DNA of 64,000 bases from Phlegmacium glaucopus (Eukaryota > Basidiomycota > Agaricomycetes > Agaricales > Cortinariaceae), in assembly GCA_015039465.1 (NCBI GenBank), contig MU130178.1, forward strand, positions 1 through 64,000, given 5' to 3'. Position 1 is the stretch's first letter. Every line of letters starts with the position of its first letter. A program made the translations under genes and the position numbers. Below the pieces are notes generated by a model. It was given only the letters and a program-made list of their open reading frames with translations. It searched no databases and was not told the DNA's origin. Positions 10,588-20,814 of this stretch are shown here, piece after piece.

Positions 10588-13153
10588 ATGGTCCTTCCCC
10601 ATCAGTCAGCCAGTAAATCATTGAAGCCCAAGGTGAAGCTATCAAAGGAACAAAAAGCTGCAAAAGCATGGGCTGGGGTGAAGGAAGATGAGCTGGCAAA
10701 TTTCGATCAGACAATATGCAAAAAATTCAAGTGGCCACACACACCTCGAAAATTTCAACTCGATGCTATTATATCCCAGCTACTACGGAAAGATGTTGTG
10801 GTTCATGCAGGGACAGGCTTTGGGAAGACCGCAATTGCAGCAGGGCCCCATGCACATGAGAAGGCAAAGGGAATGGTGACGTTCATGGTCTCACCCTTGA
10901 TTATGCTGCAAGAAGAGCAGGTCAGTGAACTCAACACTTACGTGGATAATCCAGATTGCTTACTTGCAGAAATTGGTGAAAGGTGATGACGTTCAAAGAG
11001 GAGTTTGGGTTGATGGCAACAGCCATTAATGGGACGCGAGGTGGATGTACTTCGGAAATTATGGCAGTGAGGAACTACTATTTGTTCATGAGCCAGGAAC
11101 TCACATACCAATGAAGGACATATGCAAAGGAAAATGGCAAGTGGTCATGATCTCCCCAGAACTGATACTGTCAAAAAGATTTGTCAAAAACGTCCTTCGA
11201 AATTCTGAAATAATTCCTAGCATACTATCAATTGTAATTGATGAGGCGCATGTCATTTCGCACTGGGGATCTGGCTTCCGAAAGAAATATGGCGCCCTTG
11301 GTATCCTTCGCGCACTTGTCCCAAAAGGTACCCCCTTTGTTGCAATGTCAGCCACTCTGTCAGACCGTGTTCGGAGGGATGTACTGTACAAGCTACAGTT
11401 CAAGACAGGGACCTTCCTTGACCTTGTCATTGGAAATGACCGCCCCAATGTCTCACTGGTTGTACGTGCTATTCAAAACCCAATGAACACCTTCAGCGAC
11501 CTCGACTTTCTAATTCCAGCTGGCATCACCAATCCACAACAGGTCAAGCAAGCATTCGTCTATGCTGATCAGGTTAGCACTTCCGATGGGATGGAGAAGA
11601 GACTATACAGTATCTCACCAAAGAGCTTCTACGAGGCTGGAATTATTCGACCATACAGCGCTGCATACAGTGTCGAATACCGAACAGAGGTTATGGCATT
11701 GTTCAAAGCAGGCATTGTTCGCATCCTGATTTGTACAGATGCTGCTGGAATGGTACATCATTATTTTTTCATACGTCTCAAAACTTAAAGAAGAGTAGGG
11801 ATGCAACATACCGAATATCGACATTGTCGTGCAATGGAAATTACCGGCCTCTGTCTCAACATTTGTCCAACGAGCTGGAAGGGCCGCAAGGGGTCCAGGA
11901 CGAATTGGCCTTGCTGTGCTTCTTGTTGAAAAATCAGTCTATGAGGCCGATCTTTCATGCTTGGATTCTGCGTTCGAAGGCACAAAGTCAAAAAAGAGCA
12001 AGGGTGTTCGGCAGTCATCAACATACCCAAAAGCAACTAAACAATATGCAATCAGTCGTGGCCTGCTTCGAGGAGCATATGGAGGTGGTACATGCGACGA
12101 GATTTTGAAGAAAGACGAGGTTGCGCTTGATCGTGAGTCAATGGATGAAGGGTTGTACACCCTTGTTCAGACAGGGAAATGCCGACGAAAGGTGTTAACA
12201 ACTGTCTTTAACAATGTCAGTCCTTGTAAGATTTTTAGTGATTAAACGCAGCTGTAAAGATACTCAACCGTTCCTCAGGTCCAACTGTTCCATGCTGCGA
12301 CCTTTGTGATCCAACCTTGCTTGACCTAGTAAGACCTGGTTGTCCAGATCCTTCACACCGTAGTCAGAATCGGAGAACTGGGATTGTCAATGAGGATGTG
12401 GCAGCAGAGATAAGAGGCTGGCGCTCACAAGTTTGGGCGAGAGATTACGGCGAGTCACTTTTCGGTCCTGAAGGCATCTTGAGTGACGACATGGTGAAAA
12501 ATTTGGCATCAGTTGGTCCTATCCTTCGTCTTGCAGAGCTGGAATATGTCGTTGGTTCACAATGGGCATGGTTTGGACAATACGGTGACGATTTACTTAC
12601 GGCATTATTAGCCATGTCAATACCAGCAATGACACCAAAAGCTCCAGAGGCAAGGGGGACGAAGCGCCTGGCCGCACAGGAAGTAAATTTGGGATGCTCA
12701 AGCGATGGGGGAAGGAACAAACGAGCTGCAAAAAGATCTCGTTTCGAGCCTCAAGAAGCGCAAGAAGCACCCTCGCCGGGTCCCACACCTGTCAATGTTA
12801 ACCGCACCTTCACACCACCCAACCCTGTCACATATCTCGCAACACCCACACATTCTCGAGCACAGCCAATGTTGACATCAACATTATCAGCGCCACCTAC
12901 ACTACCGACAACACCTATGACCCATCATGCGGCAACACCTCTCGGAATGAACCCATACTCGAGGTTGATGATGCCATACATTCCAACCTACTACTCACCT
13001 TATCCATACCATATGCCCACCTTCCACTACCCAAATACCCCTCCAACTCAGTGGAGAACACCATCTTACATACCCAATGCTAGCTCCGAGTCATCATCGA
13101 GTCAAAGCTTAGACTCGAATTTACCTTCTCAGGACCCTTCTTATCCTCAGTAG
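10588..13153 (+). CDS. RecQ-like ATP-dependent DNA helicase
   Basis: Five exons (10588-10920, 10983-11066, 11117-11752, 11799-12225, 12279-13153) give 784 residues in one frame. Superfamily 2 motifs: Walker A HAGTGFGKT (about residue 72), DEAH box (about 181), SATL (about 216), AAGMGCNIPNIDIVVQWKLP and motif VI QRAGRAAR (about 375). A Cys cluster PCCDLCDP (about 498) resembles a zinc-binding part. The tail from about 600 is rich in Pro, Thr, Ser and Tyr without known domain. The helicase core is shorter than cellular RecQ and lacks a visible RQC/HRDC. Such RecQ-like genes are multicopy in agarics. What looks like a frame break at 10980 is resolved by an intron at 10921-10982. Likely unwinds DNA during cassette mobilisation (inference). 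Confidence 0.85.
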
Positions 13154-13226
13154 GCACATTTATAGAATATATATAATGTTAAGTCTTGTATTTGATAACT
13201 CATATATTAAAAAATTTGAGGAAAGG

Positions 13227-13454
13227 CTGAGGGAATTGCGGAAATGAGAAAAAAGCTTGCGCGAACACGAATTTTGACTAAGTCCCTGTCACAAATTGGG
13301 ACCCCCTTAAAATCTCCCCGTTACTCCCAGTCGTTATGCGGTGTCCCTTATTTTCAAAGTCCGATAGGTGATGTTGTCCTTGTTGTTATTGATGTTGCAC
13401 CTGTTTGGATGCAGACACGGCATAACGTACTGGTAGCGAGTCTAGACGCTGGGT
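13227..13454 (+). repeat. Right direct repeat of the cassette
   Basis: About 228 bp, nearly identical to 6879-7110. It begins 74 bp after the helicase stop codon. The segment 13277-13330 inside it is the inverted partner of 7178-7231. The match to the left copy stops sharply at GCTGGGT; 13455-13576 is unmatched DNA before unit C homology resumes at 13577. Confidence 0.9.
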
Positions 13455-14144
13455 TGTAATTTGGGCAGTCAATGACAATAGTTTTAATTTACGCGCGGCA
13501 AACAACCATAAGCACGTGCAATCACGGAAGTTACCGGAAACTTACAAGAACGAGCCCCTAAACTCGTATTCTGTAAATGGATCTGATTTTGTGCACTAAG
13601 GCAGGATTTGGTAGATATATGCAAGGCCCCGCTAGGTGCAACAGTCACTCCTTCCATGCCTCTCTAACTCAATACCTTCCTTTATTGGTCTTGACTGTGA
13701 GGCCAACCCCAACAGACTGGTTTGTCATCCACACCAGACTCCGAGCCAGCCATGTCACCCTTATGTGTAGCATCGTACAATTCACTTTCAGGCACTTCTC
13801 CTTCGACAAGGATGGCAAAGCAAAGTCATGTATTCATTCTGCAACAACTCTTTATCGGTATCATCAATTTCTGCAATACTAAGTATAAGGATCAGCGGGA
13901 AATAGAGAAGGCTCAGTAAAACCGTAAAATATCCAATAAGAAACTTGGTCGAAAGGAAAAAGAAGCCGTACTGCTGTATACTATTCTCTCTCTCCTGTTT
14001 CATACTATGCTGTTCATTTCACAAGCTAGAATTTCGAAAAAAAAAAAAAGAAAACATCTGCTTCAATGATTGCTTCGTTTGGTAACTGTTCTTCCTCTAT
14101 TTTCAGCACACCAACTTGATGGTTAGGAAGCCAGAGCCTACCGA

Positions 14145-16476
14145 CTATCCGAAGGCCTCAACATGGAGCGTGATAGTTGGCCCACCACGCAGAATATCCA
14201 TTAGACGAGGTGTTTGAATAGCCTTTCTGGTATCATTGGCTAGAGAATGAGTACCGCAAACTATAACGAAGGTTTTTTAAACCTCAACATCGGGAGGCGG
14301 GTTAAGTAGTAAATACCATTGATAGAAATCTTGCCTGTAGCTTCTTCAACCTCTTGCGAAATGAGCGATTTCACATCAGGCCTTCCTTGGCAAACTTGAA
14401 CAAAAGGCGATTGCAGTATTGTAGAGCTATCACGGGTATAAGTGACCATTTCGAAGACATCTTCTTTAGAACTGTTGTTGTCCAAGGTGGTGGCGGCGGT
14501 TATGTACAGTTGCACAGCAATTGAGATAGAGGGAGGTACATTTTCTAAAGCTAGTGCGAGAGCATTTTCGATCCAGTGGATATGATCTAGCAGGTATTAC
14601 TGAGAATAGAACGAGTACCATAATCAAAATACATACCGCTGTCACGGATGGCCCAAATGAATACGATCTTTTGACAAGAATGTTTTCCAGCTCTAGCTCG
14701 GCTGTAGGTGAGGGATCAGGACAAAGGTAATCTAGGAAGGAGAAGAAAAATATTGACCGCAACATGTCAAGGAAGAGCGGCAGGGTAAACGCAACACCAG
14801 AACCGCCTAGCGAACATGATGAATGACGAGAGAAAGATGCAGTGACAGAATAAACGAACCTGCGATCAGGATGACCGTTTGATAACCTATTAAAAGGGGA
14901 GGAGAACCATAGGGGCCGTTTAAGAAAACCTTGTGTGTTTGATCTGGTGAGGCATCTTTGAGAAGCTTCGGTGTAAAACCTTTCCGCACTCGAAGGAGGA
15001 ACACCAAAATGCTGTCACCTGATGAAGAGTCAGTATCAATAGTCGACATGGTGAAGGGATGGGATTCCCATGGATTCGCAGAAATTGAAGGGAAACACAG
15101 ATAGGCGCTTTGACCGGGGCGCCAGTGGAAGTACCTCGACCTGTGGAGGGTGATTCGGAGAACATCAGGTGAGAGTACCTCGACGACAGCGTCTAATTCT
15201 TTTCTGGAGTTTTGGGAAGACCAAGGATTGAGATATACAAAGTTGATAATCGCCAAGCGTATGAGACGGATGAAGTGGTCAAGTCCCCAGATTATCATAG
15301 AGGGCCAGGCACGATACGCAAGGCTATTGCGGGATAAGACCGTCAGCGTCTGATGTAATCTGGTAGTTCATGTGATGCTTACCCGCGGCCTCTGAGATGA
15401 AAATATACGCCCAATATAAAGATACTGGATAAATATTAGTGTGACGTCAAGCTCGCAAAGGGTATCCTGCTTACAAGGCGAAAATGAAATGAATCAAAAG
15501 GAATGCCTCATAATTTCGTTCTCGGATTGGTCGGATTGTCAAGAAACAGAGGAGTGTGAGTGCGCTCCCTGCTAATATACCCCAATGGATCCAGCTGTTA
15601 ACAAGTGCATCATCGTTTTTAAAACTATGTGTACGATCATGTCAATATGTTAGCGGGAAGAAGAACAATCAATACTCGCCCCAGTGTGATCTGTAAAGAA
15701 AAATTATTCAACTAAGGACATGGGTAGCCATATAGGTACTTACACGGCCTCCCGCATGAATCCATATTAAAACACATAGCACTCGTGCAGCCATACGGTG
15801 AAAATAATTCAACTATTATGAAGGTGATTAATTCGAGTACTGCAGACGTGATGAGGAAAGGCACCTTAATATAGCTGACGCCGGTGAGCCCTGCAGGATA
15901 TATATCAGTTGCGAAAGACATATTAAGGGAAGGGATATAAATTTACAAGAGATAATGTTGTTCCTCATTCCGAGCGCGAGCATTATTGGGAGTTGGGAGG
16001 CAGTTATATCTCCTGCCCGATCGGCGTAATATTTCGGGGCGACTTTAATTCCTGCGATCGTAGTGGCTAGATTGGAATGTGAGTTTATGTGGATCCTTTC
16101 GTGAGAGCGAGAACTGTAACATACTATTGACAAATGTCCAGGAGAAAATTACTGCCATGTACCCAAGTGTTGCTCCTACCTCGGCGAGGTTGAGCTCATG
16201 GGACGATCCAATAGGCACTGTCCATCTAAAAGCTAGTGTTCGGAAGGAGTCGACTACTGCTGCTGGAACTCTGGCCAGAGATACAGCGGTTCGTCGTTTC
16301 CAGCCATAAACTCGCTTTCGAGTGATGAACTTGTAAGATATGGAGAAAAAATGGCACAAGGAGATCAAGGCAATAACGCTTGCGATGAAGTAAAGGACTT
16401 GATTTGGGTAGGAGATATCTCGAGCATTGGAGTAGTGCGAGTCAGAAGGGACCGTAGTACCTTGAATGAGGGACAT
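14145..16476 (-). CDS. Ferric reductase (FRE family), copy C
   Basis: Complete paralogue of copy B, same exon-intron plan and end (HVEAFG). Start at MSLIQGTTVPSDS aligns with copies A and B. The same heme helix, FAD site (RPGQSAYLCFP), NADPH site (LNGPYGSPPLLIG) and C-terminal exon are present. Differences from B include a short deletion near 14418 that removes a few residues (SSTILQSPF versus a longer form in B) and changes around DHIHWIENALALALEN. All splice joins checked by eye stay in frame, so it is probably functional. Neighbouring SmD1 is transcribed in the same direction. Confidence 0.85.
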
Positions 16477-16804
16477 CTTCTACTTGAGAAGGGGTAGAGG
16501 AGAAATTTCAACTGTCTTATAAGTCTAGCCAATGTACCAGAGGATCGTAAGCTCACCTATTACGCGGTGGGATTACGGTAAAATTTCGGTCGATTCCCAG
16601 TTTTTGGTGTCAACTGGTATACCAACTTGACTGGTTTGAGTGGGCGGTTGCCTTCAGCATGGCAGATCCGCGTTCTGTCAGCAGATCAAGTGTCCAACAG
16701 ATATCTTACGACACTATTAGGGAGTTCACTGACCTGCATACGCCACGACGTTTATTTTAAAGCTGATCCAGGCACCTGCAGTTGTGAGTGGATGGGGGTC
16801 GGAG

Positions 16805-16948
16805 TCCGATCGACTAGAAGCTTTCTAACTGGATTCATAGGGTTCTGTAGACGACGCCTGTTGGTTTTAAGAGATTTGGTGGAATGAAAGACGGCGGACA
16901 GACCTTTGGACTTTTGGTTCGACGGGCGGCCAAATGTTGGCACTCTGC
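16805..16948 (+). repeat. Dispersed repeat shared with 43055-43218
   Basis: Blocks GAAGCTTTCTA, GGATTC/TTAGG, GACGCCTGTT, AATGAAAGA and CCTTTGGACTTTTGGTTC recur in the same order at 43055-43218. It lies in the part of unit C that unit B lacks, so it looks like a fragment of an inserted element. Confidence 0.55.
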
Positions 16949-17598
16949 GTGCGATCCGAGGACTATTCTCCAGCGGACCGGCTAAATAGATAACATGTTA
17001 AAATTGTCCAAGGCACCTGCATGGAAATCGAGACGTCCGGATCCGAAAGCCTCTTCCGTCTTGTTGTTAATCAGCTGCCAGTGGGGCCTTGGGAAGTTCA
17101 GAGCGACCTACCTTACCAGTCTCGGATCCTCCAGCGTCAGTATCGGGTAGTAGTTTAGAGAAACGGTAGGCGATCGAGATGAAAAGCCTTTTAGAATGTA
17201 CTAAAATATGTATGCGGCAATTTTAGCTTGATCAGAAGTGTGACCGTGGGGGTAGGACCATTAAAAACCTTGTTGATCCCTAGAGAACTTGAGTCTCAAC
17301 TAAGTGCTGTATTCAACGCAAACTTCTATTTTATAGGAACGAGAATGATCCCAATGGGTGACTGCGGCCTGTCGTTCAGACAATTCTTTTGAGCAGGAGA
17401 ACCACAAAGTTACAGAGACAGCAAAAATGAATTATTATAATCACAAACTAGAAAATCACAATCAGTATACCACGAAGCGCTTATGGTACTGAGGATACAC
17501 GGACTTGACCCTGGAAACTAGAGGGGTTCTTCAAAAGCAGTACATAGTAGATCAGACTTATGTGGTGCCCATAAAATTTATCCCGTCGATCAGCCATC

Positions 17599-18259
17599 CT
17601 AGAACCCTCGTCCTCTTCCACGACCACCACCCCCCCGTCCACCACCCCCTCGTCCACGTCCACCACGTTCAGGACCCCCTCGCCCCCTTCCACGACCTCT
17701 AGCGTCATCCTTCTTCCGACCTTTTGGCTTGGGCGCATCATCTACGAGAAGCGTATCCAGAGGAAGTGCATCAGGGAGTACAAAGTAACGGATGTTGTTT
17801 CCACGAATTGATAAGGAATCAAGGGAGGCTGGATCTCGGTTACGCATGGTCATCTTGACCGTTTTCAAATGAGTATTCATCTGCATGTCTACGCCTAGAA
17901 AAAAATGTTCAAAGAAATAGGTGAGGCCTCCATCAACGGTAAAATGGGATAGCGACGCACCAGTTATTGTTCCATGAACCACTGATCCGTTCTTCAGCTC
18001 GATCGTGACCGTTTCATTGTTCAATTTCATTAAAAAACTGTTTGTCATAGCATAGGCACATAAGTCAGCATTACCATCTAGACACAAAGTTCCGGCGCCG
18101 AAGATCAAAAGATACGAAACATGTGCAGATATATGATCAACACATAGTTTGTAAGAGTGAAATTAGAGCGCAGTGGCTTTCGAATAATGGTCATGAGAGA
18201 GACCAAGTACATGATGTCGCTCAAAAATGCGAGATGAAGGCTTACCGAACGAGCTTCAT
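17599..18259 (-). CDS. smd1: Small nuclear ribonucleoprotein SmD1
   Basis: Core Sm-ring protein of spliceosomal snRNPs, nuclear. Exons 18259-18246, 18037-17961 and 17894-17599 join to 128 residues. The 14-nt first exon encodes MKLVR, giving the canonical start [20 protein letters not shown]. The Sm1 part continues with [10 protein letters not shown], then [15 protein letters not shown], the Sm2 signature [16 protein letters not shown], and an Arg-Gly-rich tail (from about residue 98) typical of methylated SmD1/D3. Length is close to the human protein (119). The first intron is about 208 bp, long for this window. DNA just downstream (17475-17597) was copied into unit B at 6566-6685 without the coding part. 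Confidence 0.96.
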
Positions 18260-20814
18260 ATTTGGCAAAGTTCTTCTTTTTTGGATATTGATGCCTGGTA
18301 AAATGAGGCAAATAATGTTTCCTCAATATTTTTGATGGAAAAAAACACGATGAGGCGGTTCACCGATTTCGTTGGCGTCGATGAGGAACAAGGTATGCAG
18401 AGAGATGATTTGGTTCAATCGGAGTTCCTATCTTGGCGAACCTTAATTAGTTCCCGCCATAAGCTTAGTACTTACTGTATTTGCTTCACCGCCGTACATC
18501 TTCCATCATGTCTCCTTCACAAAGGCTCCCCATGTCCAATCGTTCTGGGGCGTTGTAAATCGCTCATGAAGTCTTTAATGTTGGTGCTGGATTGAGAATA
18601 ATATCTATCCAATTTGCCAGATGGCTAGTCAAGAAATCGGTTCTTAGATATCTCACAGTGGCTGCTATTTTTCAGCACCCACGTTGTCTACTGCTTGACT
18701 CAAAGTACCGACCAGCCGTAGGGCGGCACCCATCTTTGTAATAACCATAATGATATTTCTAAACTAAACGGTTTCGTTTGCTCTTTGCGACAATCAGTGC
18801 ACTCGTCGACAGTGGCTTTTCATCAAATCCGGGAAAGAGATGGCAGTTGGAAGGGGTTTAGCAAGATGGGTATCTCTCGCTTGCTAAGGGAAAATAAGTG
18901 GAGATAACATGCCTCGATGTAATAACATTTCTTCACGATAGTTAGTGCGAAGTACTAGTAAGGATTGTCATTTGAATGGGAGCCAACGAAGTAGTGCAAG
19001 AGTTGCTTATCTTTTATGATCCGCAGAAAACCCCCCGTTCAACCACGTATGCAAGTAGTTCAAGCTCCTGCCAGTGGTAGACGGACCGGCCTATTTCAAG
19101 AGTGAAACACAAGCTCTGATGAATAATGCAGCAGGTGCGACCTTCTCTTTCCTGTTCCTGACGCTCTCTATGTCCATCGATTCTTCAGTAAAAAGATTTG
19201 AGATATCTACCTATCCGAGTCATCATCGAAATGTTCTGTTCACATGTGTACAATTTTAATGCGGCTTTTGAACTGCTCTCCTGATGCTTGATCGTCTTCG
19301 AAGCACCATGTTTGGAGTTGTAAAGCCAACACCCCGATTCTGAACAAATGATAATTTCCAGTGCACGCAAAGCATGCGTAGTGAAGAATGTCGGTTGTTA
19401 TGAAAATCAGCTGAATTTATACATTTTGAATGATAAATATGCAAACTATCAGTACAAAAATGCAACGGTAATCTAAAAAATCCCCTATCTGATAATGCAT
19501 ATTGCCGGATGTCAAATCCCTGCAAACCAACTCCAAAATCCCATGCATTATGAGCAAGTCAACTGCACTCTTTGATGTCACTTGGATTATATCTCATCCA
19601 TGCCCCGGGTAGATCTATCTCTGGTATTCTATCGTGTCATGTTGCTGATGTTATCCATTTATTAGAGAGATGGTGGCAAAGTATCCTGCTGTTTTGTTGG
19701 ATCGGGCATCGCAAGGAAGTAAAATGTATGAAGCAGTGTTCCTGAAGGCCATGCGGACATCGGACGATCCTCTTATTTTATACGAGGTATAGATCTCACT
19801 GTGCCCCGTGATGGATCTACTGAGCTCGGACATACGTTCTTTAAGAGAAACCCACTGGCAAAGCATTGAAACCACACATGGTGAGAAACACCATCGGCCA
19901 GGTATCGGAATCATCTATTAGTTGTGCCGTTGCCAAAGTCTCTGACCAATATCTGCTTCCCAGCTTTATCTTGCACAAATGGAGATGATACGCTCCCTCA
20001 CCAGGCTGAATTTATGCCATTCACATTGGTGTAATTATCTCGGACAAGGTTTATTCTCAATACAACATGTTGCTCTCTACCTCTAGCAAGCAATATACAA
20101 TACATCTAGTTCAATGGGCAGGCAAACAAAATGAAAGAGTCTATTGATTCCTGGGGGATCAAGGCCTTGTCTTCAAATTCTAAAATATTACGAGTGCTCT
20201 ATGTCTTCTGAGGCAGAAAAAACGCGAAAGATACGTGAAAAACCGGCACCCTATACACGAAAGCCACGAAAAAATGTGAAAGACGCGCCGAAAACGGTGG
20301 CAAAACCTGTGGAGAAGAGGTTGGCCATTAAATTTGGCAGGGGGCAACTTCCCCTTGATCTTCAATGCTAGAAATTTACGTGAATTTCGGGGTGCGCTTC
20401 GTAGAGAGGAACTTTTGACGGCGAAGCAGACGCAGATTAACAATTAGAAAAAGATAATATACAGTAATCTAATCAGTCACATATTTTCCCAATTAGTTAA
20501 TGTCACATATTCTCACGCAGCGTGACAATTGTCGTTATGCATAAATGTGATAATGCATAACCTGAGGATCACTTCAGTTGCTCAGTTTCAAGCCCAGATA
20601 AAAAAAGTCTATGAAAACGTTTTCACCTGCTTACCGCTTGATGAAGGGGCAGGCAGCCGTACGTTACCGGCTGGAACCCGCGTCATCACACCGTTTTTAG
20701 GATAGAGGCAAAGCTGTTGTGTGTAACGGTTTTGTGACAGTTGACGCGATCACGTGATGGACGCGACGAACACCAATGCTCTGCTGACACTCCTCTGCTT
20801 TCGACGTCAACCAC
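18260..20814. other. Intergenic, 2.5 kb between SmD1 and kinesin
   Basis: I see no gene with a recognisable domain or consistent splice structure. Short open frames (for example 20144-20371 plus, Lys/Arg-rich, 75 codons) have no support. It presumably holds the SmD1 promoter near 18260-18400 and the kinesin promoter before 20815. Confidence 0.5.

Larger units (their letters stand above)
6879..13454. mobile_element. Putative mobile cassette: DUF6589 gene + RecQ-like helicase gene between terminal repeats
   Basis: Two divergent intron-containing genes fill the interior almost completely. A near-identical ~230 bp direct repeat lies at each side (6879-7110 and 13227-13454). In addition 7178-7231 is the inverted counterpart of 13277-13330, so the gene pair also sits between inverted repeats. 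Comparison with unit B shows the flanking DNA is continuous without the cassette. Both genes read intact after splicing, which suggests recent or active status. The mechanism is unknown; no classical transposase catalytic motif was recognised. Confidence 0.7.
6741..17598. repeat. Tandem segmental duplication, unit C (interrupted)
   Basis: Homologous to unit B at both sides of the DUF6589/RecQ cassette. Between the ferric-reductase start and the SmD1 flank, unit C has its own insert (about 16600-17127), where unit B has the dispersed repeat 5590-5960. The right part runs directly into the end of the SmD1 gene, identifying unit C as the likely original locus. Confidence 0.75.

Noticed and set aside
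10921..10990. Frameshift in the RecQ-like helicase
   Set aside because: An intron at 10921-10982 (GT..AG) restores the frame; the joined exons give 784 residues.
17589..17741. Gly/Val-rich open frame overlapping the SmD1 tail
   Set aside because: Shadow of the Arg-Gly-rich SmD1 C terminus in another frame.
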